This document shows positions 54,499 through 62,774 of a stretch of DNA of 64,000 nucleotides, one piece after another. Source of the stretch: DASRDB01 sp035652815 (GTDB lineage: Bacteria > Chloroflexota > Ktedonobacteria > Ktedonobacterales > Ktedonobacteraceae); the NCBI GenBank assembly GCA_035652815.1, contig DASRDB010000003.1, forward strand, positions 434,001 through 498,000, read 5' to 3'. How positions within the stretch are numbered: position 1 is the first letter of the stretch; each line of letters begins with the position of its first letter. Position numbers and translations under genes: made by a program. The notes below the pieces were generated by a model. The model was not told the origin of the DNA, searched no databases, and worked only from the letters and a program-made list of their open reading frames with translations.

Positions 54499-54776
54499 AA
54501 AATGACCTCCTTGTCAGAAGCAACCATCCTTCTATAAAAAAGAGTAATGATGAGTAGGGGTGGTGTCAATGGGTAGGAATGTAGCGAAAATGAAAAAGTA
54601 GATGTTAAAAATCTATATTTGGTAAGCCTTTTAGTCTCTGTTTTGTACTTGATACCTGGTATTGTATATCCCTATATGAAATGGATATTCTAATCTTAAT
54701 ATTTAGACATAATCCTCATCCATAATATATAATCTCATTAGCAAAAAGCGCTGATTATTGTATCAGGAGAACGTTC

Positions 54777-55727
54777 ATGAATTTAGCGGGATGGATTATT
54801 CTTTTCTTTGCAGTTTTCCTTGGCGTTATAAGTCTTGTATCTGGAATAATGACTATCCACTCCTACCTGGATGCTCATCGACATCCTAAGATCAAACAAC
54901 CTCCTGCAAGGGTTACAATCATCGTGATTATCGGTCTTTTCATTTTCTCTATCATTCTCACACCTATATCTTTCGCTGTTGGAAGAGCCTCTTCACAAGA
55001 ACCTACCTCAACTCCAAACATACGAACACCTACCCTGGCAACCACATCTACTGCAACTACTGCTCCTACTCCAACTGCCACCACTCCTGTCCTTTACAAA
55101 GTAGATTTTTCTCAAGGGAGTCAGGGATGGCTCGATAGTAGCCATTCTCAGCAGTGGACATATAATGCTACTAACAAAGTCCTGGAGAGTGATGGTAGTA
55201 TGCCTTGCTGTTCACTTTCTACATTAGTAAACATTGTCCTGGTTGCGCCTTATAAGCCATCGGTCAGTGATTACGTGATTGAAGCACAAATGAAGATAAC
55301 AGGGCTGAACCAAAACCATCCCTATAGCAATGATCAGCCGCCATTCTTCGGATTATATGTACGGGGAGATGATGTAAATGGACAAGGATATATGGCTGGA
55401 ATTGGATGGATATACGGAACTCCTGATGGTAAAGCCACTGCAAAAGGACCACTTTCATACCTTGTTGCTCTTGGACCAAATCCGCAATTCTACAATTCGA
55501 TAGGTACAGGGGCAGAAACATATGGACTAGATACCGGATGGCATACATACCGCTTTGAGGTAACAGGAAACACTTTCATGTTGAAAATAGATAACAAACC
55601 TATTTATTCTCATCCTATACATGATAATCTTTTTTCCTCCGGTTCCAGGGTAGGATTAGAAGATTATAATTGCCTTCTCCAGGTTCAAAGCTTCGCAGTT
55701 TTCCCGCTAAAAAGTACTTCTTTATAG
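54777..55727 (+). CDS. Membrane protein with LamG/3-keto-disaccharide-hydrolase-like domain
   Basis: A 316-residue protein with two N-terminal membrane helices (WIILFFAVFLGVISLVSG and VTIIVIIGLFIFSIILTPI), a Thr/Pro/Ala linker (about 80-108) and an extracytoplasmic beta-rich domain (KVDFSQGSQGWLDSS, YVIEAQMKI, FFGLYVRGDD, GWHTYRFEVTGNTFMLKIDNK). The domain resembles DUF1080/LamG sandwiches. The gene is AT-richer than neighbours. GGAG is upstream of ATG 54777. Binding target unknown. Confidence 0.68.
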   Translation: MNLAGWIILFFAVFLGVISLVSGIMTIHSYLDAHRHPKIKQPPARVTIIVIIGLFIFSIILTPISFAVGRASSQEPTSTPNIRTPTLATTSTATTAPTPTATTPVLYKVDFSQGSQGWLDSSHSQQWTYNATNKVLESDGSMPCCSLSTLVNIVLVAPYKPSVSDYVIEAQMKITGLNQNHPYSNDQPPFFGLYVRGDDVNGQGYMAGIGWIYGTPDGKATAKGPLSYLVALGPNPQFYNSIGTGAETYGLDTGWHTYRFEVTGNTFMLKIDNKPIYSHPIHDNLFSSGSRVGLEDYNCLLQVQSFAVFPLKSTSL

Positions 55728-55818
55728 AACGCATCGATCATGTTAATCCCCACCCCCCTCTCCGTTACCATATATGCAACAATCTAAATTCAACAATTTG
55801 TGGGAGGGGCTTGTAGCA

Positions 55819-56688
55819 ATGGCAATAATTGTAACTGTAATTAACTTCAAGGGAGGCGTCGGAAAAACGACCATCGCAGTCGAGACCTCCGCCGCCCTCG
55901 CTCGCTTTTATGGCAAAAGAACGCTGCTCGTCGATCTTGATCCGCAGGCCAGCGCCACGTTTTATGTGCTGGAGCAGGACAAGTGGATGACGTGGAAGAA
56001 TAGCCGGGGGTCTACCTATGAGTTGTTCGAGCATAAGAAGTCGTTCCCGGTGCGGCAAGCCATTGTGCAGGATGTGGTGCGTGGAAAAAATCCGGTCTTT
56101 GGCTTTGACTTGCTGCCATCCAACCCTGATCTCGTGGATGTTGATTTGCGGCTGGCCGATTTTATGGGCTATAGCATCTTGCAGCATCACCTCGACCAGA
56201 TCAGCGATGAGTACGACTATATTATCTGCGATTGCCCGCCGAACTTCAATCCCGTCACTAAAAACGCACTCTGGGCCAGCGATGCCTATATTGTACCGAC
56301 CATACCGGACTTTCTTTCCACCTATGGCATCGGCCTGCTGCGCCGTTCGGTACAGAAAATGTGCGCGCTCCAGAATACTACGGGCACGTTCGCAGGCCCC
56401 GTTCTTGGCGGCATCATTCTTACGCGGGTGAGAAACACCAACCTGCATAAGCACTACCTGACGCAGGTGCATGTGGACTATCCTGGCAATGTCTTTCAAC
56501 AGGTCATCAGCGATAGTATCGCCATTGCTGCCGCAGCCGACGAGCGCACGCCCATCAGCGCGCTCTTTCCCGCCAGAAATCATGCCCTCGAACTGCAGCA
56601 TCAATTCCAGAACCTCGCGGGCGAGTTCATTGCGCGCCTCTACCAACTTCGTTCAAACAAATTACAGGCGGCCAGCCTTTCGGAGTAA
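55819..56688 (+). CDS. ParA-family ATPase
   Basis: A 290-residue MinD/ParA ATPase from ATG 55819 (GGAGGGG upstream). Deviant Walker A INFKGGVGKTTIAVE, switch LLVDLDPQASATFYVL, Walker B-like YIICDCPPNFNPVTKNAL. The C-terminal part is long and basic. It is an orphan ParA with no ParB or parS nearby, so it may position a complex other than the chromosome. It is followed after 4 bases by a small gene that is probably its partner. Confidence 0.9.
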   Translation: MAIIVTVINFKGGVGKTTIAVETSAALARFYGKRTLLVDLDPQASATFYVLEQDKWMTWKNSRGSTYELFEHKKSFPVRQAIVQDVVRGKNPVFGFDLLPSNPDLVDVDLRLADFMGYSILQHHLDQISDEYDYIICDCPPNFNPVTKNALWASDAYIVPTIPDFLSTYGIGLLRRSVQKMCALQNTTGTFAGPVLGGIILTRVRNTNLHKHYLTQVHVDYPGNVFQQVISDSIAIAAAADERTPISALFPARNHALELQHQFQNLAGEFIARLYQLRSNKLQAASLSE

Positions 56689-56692
56689 ATAG

Positions 56693-57052
56693 ATGAAAAC
56701 ACGTATGACTATCGACGAGCTTGAGCAATTGAAAACCCACGAACTGGCAGACATGCTCTCCCAGGTCGTCCTGCTGCTGCGCCGCATGCCCAATATCGAA
56801 TGCAAACAACTGATTCAACCAACGCCAGAGCAGCATCTTCCCGCACCAGTCCAAGCACAAACCACGACGCCCTCTACAACGTCCTTTACCTATGAAGAAC
56901 TTCATAAAAAGAAAGTAGACGAACTCAAAAAGCTTGCTAAAGAACTACACGTACTCTTCACCTCATCCACGAAAAAGGCCGATCTGATTCAGAAAATCCT
57001 CGTCAGGTCGGCAGATGGACGCAGCGAGCAGCGCGCAATTCAAGACCTGTAA
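56693..57052 (+). CDS. Small Rho_N/SAP-like protein, likely ParA partner
   Basis: A 119-residue protein with two segments: an N-terminal helix pair (MTIDELEQLKTHELADMLSQVVLLLRR) and a C-terminal block TYEELHKKKVDELKKLAKEL, STKKADLIQKIL that resembles the Rho N-terminal/SAP nucleic-acid-binding fold. The two are joined by a Thr/Pro/Gln linker. It begins 4 bases after parA and has no other partner. A DNA/RNA-binding adaptor role is inferred. Confidence 0.65.
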   Translation: MKTRMTIDELEQLKTHELADMLSQVVLLLRRMPNIECKQLIQPTPEQHLPAPVQAQTTTPSTTSFTYEELHKKKVDELKKLAKELHVLFTSSTKKADLIQKILVRSADGRSEQRAIQDL

Positions 57053-57231
57053 AGCGGAATAAATACCTCTTCTTTCGCTGTTCTGAACTCTATAGCGTAT
57101 AGAGTCTGTACCCTATGCTCAGTTGCAGCGCGTCTTGCAGAGTGGAATACTCTGAACTTTTTCTTTCCACATTCGTATGGCTGAGTAAGAAGACTATACT
57201 ATACCTATGGAGCTTTTTGAAAGGACACTTT

Positions 57232-58245
57232 ATGACCTATAACAAACCGGCTATTCTTGCCGAAGGACTGGTAAAGCGCTATGGGAAAACCGAAGCGTTG
57301 CGCGGCCTCGATCTGCAGGCGGAAGAGGGCAGCGTGCTTGGCTTACTCGGCCCCAACGGCGCAGGCAAGACTACAGCCGTTCGTATACTCACCACGCTTT
57401 TGAAAGCGGACAGCGGACATGCCGAGGTCATCGGGCTTGATGTGGTAAAAGATGCCAATGCCCTGCGTTCGCGCATCGGCCTGACGGGTCAATATGCCGC
57501 GCTCGATGAAAATCTGACCGGATATGAAAACTTAAAGATGTTCGGGCAACTCTATCACCTTTCTAGTAAAGAGGCCCGCAGACGCGCTCAGGAGCTGCTT
57601 GAAAGATTCGATCTGGTCGATGCAGCCAGCCGCGTCGTCAAGACCTACTCCGGTGGTATGCGCCGCAGGCTCGACCTCGCTGCCAGTCTGATTATGTCGC
57701 CGCCCGTCCTCTTCCTCGACGAGCCGACAACTGGATTAGACCCAAGAGGTCGCCTCGCGATGTGGGATGTCATCAGCGACCTGGTCTCCGATGGCACGAC
57801 GGTGCTGCTCACCACTCAATACCTTGAGGAAGCAGACCAGCTTGCACACCAGATTGCGGTGGTCGATCACGGGCGCGTCATCGCGAAAGGCACCTCGGAC
57901 GAACTCAAAGCCCAGATCGGCGGCGAGCGGCTTGAGCTAACGGTAACTCCTGAGGGTAATCTAGAAGATGCGGTACAGGCCCTGCGCCCCTATAGTTCCG
58001 GCGAACTTTCCCTGCTGGAGGAAGACCGGCATGTGATCGTACCGGTGACAAATGGCGCGCAAATTCTTGCCCAGGTTGTGCGTGATCTTGATGCCGCGCG
58101 GGTTCCACTCGAAGATATCGCCCTGCGCAAACCAACCCTGGATGATGTCTTCCTGACACTGACCGGTCGCGCCGCTGCCTCAGAAGAGACACTGGAAGAG
58201 GAAGAAAAGCGCGAGGCGCAGCCCGCAGGAAGGAGCCGACGATGA
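57232..58245 (+). CDS. ABC transporter ATPase (DrrA-like)
   Basis: A 337-residue ATPase: LLGPNGAGKTTAVR, YSGGMRRRLDLAAS, VLFLDEPTTGLDPRGR and TTQYLEEADQ, plus a C-terminal regulatory extension (LDDVFLTLTGRAAASEE) characteristic of daunorubicin-resistance ATPases. ATG 57232 is chosen because GAAAGGA lies upstream; the longer frame from 57115 is not supported. It is coupled by an ATGA overlap to its permease. Confidence 0.92.
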   Translation: MTYNKPAILAEGLVKRYGKTEALRGLDLQAEEGSVLGLLGPNGAGKTTAVRILTTLLKADSGHAEVIGLDVVKDANALRSRIGLTGQYAALDENLTGYENLKMFGQLYHLSSKEARRRAQELLERFDLVDAASRVVKTYSGGMRRRLDLAASLIMSPPVLFLDEPTTGLDPRGRLAMWDVISDLVSDGTTVLLTTQYLEEADQLAHQIAVVDHGRVIAKGTSDELKAQIGGERLELTVTPEGNLEDAVQALRPYSSGELSLLEEDRHVIVPVTNGAQILAQVVRDLDAARVPLEDIALRKPTLDDVFLTLTGRAAASEETLEEEEKREAQPAGRSRR

Positions 58246-59063
58246 GTATGACAGCTATAAGAAAAACCCAGCCCTTGAAACCGGTAGCGCGCCCGCGATT
58301 GTACTGGACATTCGCCGACGCGCTTGTGCTGGCGAAACGCCACCTGATACAGATTCCACGTATTCCCGAGGAGTTGATTTTCGCCACCATTCAGCCGATC
58401 ATGTTCGTCCTGCTCTTCCGCTACGTGTTCGGTGGGTCAATAACCGTTACCGGCACCACATATGCCAACTACCTGATGGCTGGCATCTTCACCCAGACCG
58501 TCATCTTTGGCGCGACATCGACCGGTATTGGGCTGGCAAACGATCTGCAAAAAGGCCTGGTTGACCGTTTCCGTTCGCTGCCCATGTCAAAATCTGCGGT
58601 GCTGACAGGGCGCACCATCTCTGACCTGGTTCGCAACACCTTTGTAGTAGCGATTATGTGGACGGTTGGTTTGTTGGTAGGTTTCCAGCCAAGCGGCAAT
58701 GTGCTGTCCTGGTTGGCAGCAGTGGGCCTGCTCATCCTGACTAGCTTCGCCTTTTCCTGGATTTCGGCCACTATTGGTTTACTGGTACGCAGCGTGGAGG
58801 CGGCGCAATCCGCGGGCTTCATCTGGCTCTTTCCCCTGACGTTCGCCAGCAGCGCATTTGCCCAACCAAAGAACATGCCTGACTGGTTGCGCACCTTCGC
58901 CGAACACCAGCCCGTCACGATCATCGTCGACGCTGTGCGCGGCCTGCTGCTCAATAACCCCGATGGCGCGACGATCCTGCAAGCCATCGCGTGGTGCATA
59001 GGCATTCTCGTCGTCTTCGTCCCGGTGGCTGTCTGGGCGTATGGTCGCCGTGTAGCAAGATAG
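58242..59063 (+). CDS. ABC-2 type permease (DrrB-like)
   Basis: A 273-residue permease with six helices: IMFVLLFRYVFGGSITV, NYLMAGIFTQTVIFGATSTGIGLANDL, split here as NYLMAGIFTQTVIFG and STGIGLANDL, FAFSWISATIGLLVRS, FIWLFPLTFASSAFAQP, and a final hydrophobic segment. RFRSLPMSKSAVLTGRT is the conserved ABC-2 block. Starts in the ATGA overlap with the ATPase gene. It forms a second, separately controlled drug or lipid exporter besides the marR operon. Confidence 0.9.
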   Translation: MSMTAIRKTQPLKPVARPRLYWTFADALVLAKRHLIQIPRIPEELIFATIQPIMFVLLFRYVFGGSITVTGTTYANYLMAGIFTQTVIFGATSTGIGLANDLQKGLVDRFRSLPMSKSAVLTGRTISDLVRNTFVVAIMWTVGLLVGFQPSGNVLSWLAAVGLLILTSFAFSWISATIGLLVRSVEAAQSAGFIWLFPLTFASSAFAQPKNMPDWLRTFAEHQPVTIIVDAVRGLLLNNPDGATILQAIAWCIGILVVFVPVAVWAYGRRVAR

Positions 59064-59072
59064 TTACTTGAA

Positions 59073-59126
59073 ATAGAAAAAACCGTGTTGCTTTTTGCGC
59101 GCAAAAAGCAACACGGTTTTTTCTAT
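59073..59126. terminator. Long perfect palindromic terminator
   Basis: Perfect 27-base dyad (59073-59126) with A-rich left and T-rich right ends and a GCGC centre, 10 bases after the permease stop and before a convergent gene; it should work in both directions. Confidence 0.85.
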
Positions 59127-59129
59127 CCT

Positions 59130-59552
59130 TTACACCACACCAGGCTCCATTTCCATCTCAACCGCTACGATCTCATTCTCGCTCTCCATCATATCAAGCG
59201 AGGTTCGCGTCTGAGTGAGCAGCGCCACCACAATCTCATACAAGCCCATGCCTGCCAGCAGGCCGATGGTCAGGTTATTGCGGTCGCGCTTCTTGCCAAA
59301 CATGAAAGGCGTCCCCGCCAGCATCGCCCCACTCACGCAATCCATCGCCAGGTGCCCAACCATTGGCAGCAGCTTGAAAATGCCCAGTTCGTAGCGGGTG
59401 ACAACGCTGTAGCCAAGCAACCCAACTGCCGAACCTGTCAGCACATTCGTCATCCGCTTGCTCATGCCCAGCATACGCGGCAGAACTACCAGCGTAGGAG
59501 CAGTGACATAATCAAGTATCCCATGCACCAGGGTCGGTATCGGTTTCCACAT
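59130..59552 (-). CDS. Small membrane protein, SPW-repeat-like
   Basis: A 140-residue protein from ATG 59552 (MWKPIPTLVHGILDYVTAP); the open frame continues to 59600 without a site. Three to four hydrophobic segments (VTAPTLVVLPRMLG, VLTGSAVGLLGYSV, IGLLAGMGLYEIVVALL) and an acidic tail. The opening HGILDY pattern is like SPW-repeat membrane proteins, but I am not sure of the family. Function unknown. Confidence 0.6.
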   Translation of the reverse strand: MWKPIPTLVHGILDYVTAPTLVVLPRMLGMSKRMTNVLTGSAVGLLGYSVVTRYELGIFKLLPMVGHLAMDCVSGAMLAGTPFMFGKKRDRNNLTIGLLAGMGLYEIVVALLTQTRTSLDMMESENEIVAVEMEMEPGVV

Positions 59553-59688
59553 ATCTTTTCTCCTTCTTGTTGAGCTAACGTCCCTTTGAAACACAAGCAT
59601 GAAAGGCAGGTTTGTCCTTTATTGGTACGTGGCAAGAAGAGAGAAGGAATCACAAAATTCTAGAAGCTTATTCCCAAAAAGAATTCTA

Positions 59689-61782
59689 CTAAGGGTCTAG
59701 AAGATCTTGTTTACAAATACGTTTCCAACGATGAGAAAGGTCTGTAATTTGCTGATGCCGCTCAACTTCTTGATCTTTATTTATGTCCGTAAAGATTATT
59801 TTGATTTGTTGAACAATGGAATCCATTAATAGATTATCTATATGCAAGGGTTGAACTTCAATCACACACTCAGCAGCAAGTAATAAAATACTTTCTTGCG
59901 CTTTCTTATCGCTTTCATTGCTTGCTCTTTCAAGAACTTTCTTCAAAATCTCATTAACAATTCCTACTCCTTCCCCATCTTCCCTACTTAGATAAGCCAC
60001 AGCAAGTATAAAAGGTTCTCGCCACTTATTATCCAGGTCGCATCCCTTCTCAATAAGTTGGTTTATACGACGCGATCGCGTCTGCTTCCTTTTAACATCA
60101 CGAACCAAATAACGAGCAGCAAAATAATCCTGAAAAGTTGGGTGATAAAAACCATATTTGTTGCCCCTACCACGAAAGAAAAGCCCACTTCTTTCACGAA
60201 TCAGACGTAAGAATCTTTCCACTTCCCTATCATCCTTGAAAGCCATAGATGCTCGTAATAATTGAATCACTTCTTCATTATGAATTACCCAAGAACCATT
60301 TTCTTGCATCCTTGTTGCAATTTTACCTAGAATATTTATTGCTACAGTTTCTTTGATTGGACTCAACTTCCTGCTTCCACTCTGACCTTCTAATAACAAT
60401 TTGGTTGCCATCATATACAAATCTATTTTTTGCAATATGGAATCATCTATATTTTTTTGGAATAAGATGACTACCAATAAATATAATAATAAAGGATTCT
60501 TTGCCAGATCAGCGATTGGTTTATTTGACTTTATGTCTTCGCTTAGTTTTGTTGCTCTTTTTTCAGCTTCTTCAATGATTTCTCTCTGTTTATTCTCAAA
60601 TTGTGGATGGTAAAATTCAAAGGCAGAAAAGTAATCGCTTAATAATTTTCTGATCTCATCAAGAGTCAGGTAGGCTATTGTATAAAAAGATGAGTTTACG
60701 TCAGGAAAAGCATTATGGTCAAAGCACGCAGGACGAGAAGTAATGATAAATCTATTGAAGGAAAGGAAATGGTTTTTACTACAATCCCTAACAAACATAT
60801 TAATATCTGCTTGAACACGTGAACGTAAATCAGATTTCACTTCATCTAAACCATCAAATAAAACAATACATTTTCCACTGGATAAAGAGGCTGATAGAAA
60901 AGAGTAATGATTGCTCCAATTATGTTTGATAAAATCAAATAAGTTAGCTTGATCATTAAGCTCTATATAGCTTGCATAGTCCCGTAAATATAAAAGAATA
61001 GGAACAAGTGGAGGATACACATAATCAAAGACATGCAAACCACCTTCGACCTTTTCACTCAAGGAAAAAGATCTCAGGGGATTCAACGAGAGTTTATTAA
61101 GAATTCTGGCAAGAATATAGTACCATCTATTAATACCAAGCTGGGCCATATGTAATGTGAGTCCTATTAAAAGGGTACTCTTTCCCATACCAGGATATCC
61201 ATGAATTACAGCTATGGACCGTTGCCTGTTGAAATTTTTCCAAATAGATGAAAAGGTTATCCTACTACTCTCGTTGAAAGGCAGATCAGGCCAACGATAC
61301 TCATTCTCTGAACTAGTGTCTTTTAATTGATGATCTACTATAAGGGCATTCGCATAAAAATATGGAGAGAAGAAGACAGTATCCATTGAAGCACTAAGTC
61401 CTCTTATATGAGCAGGAAGTCCTTCAGGAACTAAGTCCCTTGTTCGAGTAACAAGTGATTCAAGATAATCTTGCTTTAAAACTCTATGGGAGGGAGGAAG
61501 GGGAACATCCTTTACTAAGAAGTACATGTATTTGAAGAGCAAAAGAATCAAAAGAATAAGAATAGCTGCTATACGGTTCTCAAATGCCCAATTCGAAATT
61601 GTCTGAAGATATTGCTCTACATCTTTAGGCAAAATCGGCGTCATCACATTTGCTATTACATCTATAAATACAGACAGAAGAATAGAGCCTAGTATCCAAT
61701 TTATTGGTTGATTAATCCCAAGAATTGTTCTAATAAGAAACACATGGTTCCTTGAGCCATCACTACTATCATCTGCTCTCAT
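59689..61782 (-). CDS. Membrane-anchored NACHT-type STAND NTPase
   Basis: A 697-residue protein from ATG 61782 (TTG 61788 is the alternative). Two N-terminal membrane helices (about 22-48 and 65-90) are followed by an unassigned cytoplasmic segment and a NACHT domain: Walker A IHGYPGMGKSTLLIGL (about 193-208), Walker B CIVLFDGLDEVKSDL (about 300-315), sensor FIITSRPACF (about 347) and the NACHT C-terminal GFYHPTFQDYFAARYL (about 545). The remaining 130 residues are helical and may sense a signal. The gene is notably AT-rich compared with its flanks, suggesting transfer. Bacterial NACHT proteins include antiphage and stress sensors; the role here is unknown. Confidence 0.85.
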   Translation of the reverse strand: MRADDSSDGSRNHVFLIRTILGINQPINWILGSILLSVFIDVIANVMTPILPKDVEQYLQTISNWAFENRIAAILILLILLLFKYMYFLVKDVPLPPSHRVLKQDYLESLVTRTRDLVPEGLPAHIRGLSASMDTVFFSPYFYANALIVDHQLKDTSSENEYRWPDLPFNESSRITFSSIWKNFNRQRSIAVIHGYPGMGKSTLLIGLTLHMAQLGINRWYYILARILNKLSLNPLRSFSLSEKVEGGLHVFDYVYPPLVPILLYLRDYASYIELNDQANLFDFIKHNWSNHYSFLSASLSSGKCIVLFDGLDEVKSDLRSRVQADINMFVRDCSKNHFLSFNRFIITSRPACFDHNAFPDVNSSFYTIAYLTLDEIRKLLSDYFSAFEFYHPQFENKQREIIEEAEKRATKLSEDIKSNKPIADLAKNPLLLYLLVVILFQKNIDDSILQKIDLYMMATKLLLEGQSGSRKLSPIKETVAINILGKIATRMQENGSWVIHNEEVIQLLRASMAFKDDREVERFLRLIRERSGLFFRGRGNKYGFYHPTFQDYFAARYLVRDVKRKQTRSRRINQLIEKGCDLDNKWREPFILAVAYLSREDGEGVGIVNEILKKVLERASNESDKKAQESILLLAAECVIEVQPLHIDNLLMDSIVQQIKIIFTDINKDQEVERHQQITDLSHRWKRICKQDLLDP

Positions 61783-62103
61783 AATCAACTCTTACTCAGC
61801 ATGAATCTATTTACAGACTTTTCCCAAGTGTTCTTTTCCATCCTCAGAAAAAGTTTTTTAATAAAAAATAAAAAGCCTCATCTGAAGCTGCAATCTTCTT
61901 TTATACAAGAGCGGTAATACTTGACATGAATCTCTGCTTTAGACTATACTATATTGGCCTTAAGAAAGCAATAAATTACAGTACTTTTTTATTATTTGGT
62001 AATTGAATTAAGGCAAAGTATTCTAATGAATTTGCATCACGCATAGAAAGTTATGGCAAGTAAATCCATATTTATAAAATTTTTAGAAAGGTAAGCCCAG
62101 CCA
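61783..62103. other. AT-rich divergent promoter region, NACHT / grpE
   Basis: About 320 bases with no gene, very AT-rich, between the NACHT gene (minus) and grpE (plus). A sigma-70-type promoter for grpE is listed separately. An A-tract (AAAAAGTTTTTTAATAAAAAATAAAAAG, from 61845 on, quoted only in part) may give curvature. Confidence 0.5.
61921..61950 (+). promoter_or_regulatory. Sigma-70-type promoter upstream of grpE-hsp70
   Basis: TTGACA (61921-61926) and TATACT (61945-61950), 18-base spacer, 154 bases upstream of ATG 62104. No CIRCE-type inverted repeat (TTAGCACTC-N9-GAGTGCTAA) was seen near it. Confidence 0.6.
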
Positions 62104-62733
62104 ATGGAAGAACTTCAACCGGCGACCACTTTTGAAAACAATGGCGTACCGAACGGGGAGGCACCCATTCAAACAGCAGAGGTTTCTCAGGACACGGCAC
62201 TTTCTAGTAGTGAGGCTTCAACGATACCACCACAGCTTCTCCAGACTCTACAGACCCTTGTGACAGAGATGCAGGAACTGCGGCGCGATTTCGATACCAA
62301 GATCAAATATGACGAGAGCAAAGAACGCCAGGTTGATAGCCTATACCAGGAGCTACAAACCCACCGCGAAGGACTCCACTTCAAAATTCTACGACCCCTT
62401 TTTACTGACTTGATTGCCGTGTACGATGATTTCGGCAAGCTCATTGAAAGCCTCTCGCATAACGGCGTTGACTCATCTCAAACCCTCGACAATCTGCGTT
62501 CCTTCCAGGAAACGATCGACGATATTCTGAGGCGCAACGGCGCTGAATCTTATAGTCTGGAAGAGGACAGCTATACCCCCGTCAAACAGCGCGTCCTGCA
62601 AGTAATCGAGACCAACGACCCGGCACAGGACAAAAAGATTGCGCGCAGGATACGTAGAGGCTTCGAGTACGAGGGACGGGTACTGCGACCAGAGCTTATC
62701 GCTATGTATAAATTTGTTCCAGGCAAAGAGTAA
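62104..62733 (+). CDS. GrpE-like nucleotide exchange factor
   Basis: A 209-residue GrpE-family protein. An acidic, low-complexity N-terminus is followed by a long coiled-coil helix (LQTLVTEMQELRRDFDTKIKYDESKERQ), the four-helix region KILRPLFTDLIAVYDDFGKL and a C-terminal beta-wing with EYEGRVLRPELIAMYKF, where housekeeping GrpE has VVQEGY..RVLRPA.V.V. It is divergent from the housekeeping type and sits 41 bases before an atypical hsp70 gene, so it is probably its dedicated exchange factor. AAAGG precedes ATG 62104. Confidence 0.82.
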   Translation: MEELQPATTFENNGVPNGEAPIQTAEVSQDTALSSSEASTIPPQLLQTLQTLVTEMQELRRDFDTKIKYDESKERQVDSLYQELQTHREGLHFKILRPLFTDLIAVYDDFGKLIESLSHNGVDSSQTLDNLRSFQETIDDILRRNGAESYSLEEDSYTPVKQRVLQVIETNDPAQDKKIARRIRRGFEYEGRVLRPELIAMYKFVPGKE

Positions 62734-62774
62734 CGTATAACAAGCACAGCCAGCAGAATGGAGAAAGCACGATC

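Noticed and set aside
52948..54537. 529-residue forward open frame opposite the NCS1 permease
   Set aside because: Rich in Arg, His, Gln and Asn with no recognisable domain; its first part translates the family D repeat and the rest mirrors the permease codons.
55765..56646. 293-residue reverse open frame opposite parA
   Set aside because: ParA motifs are on the forward strand with a good ribosome site; the reverse frame shows no domain.
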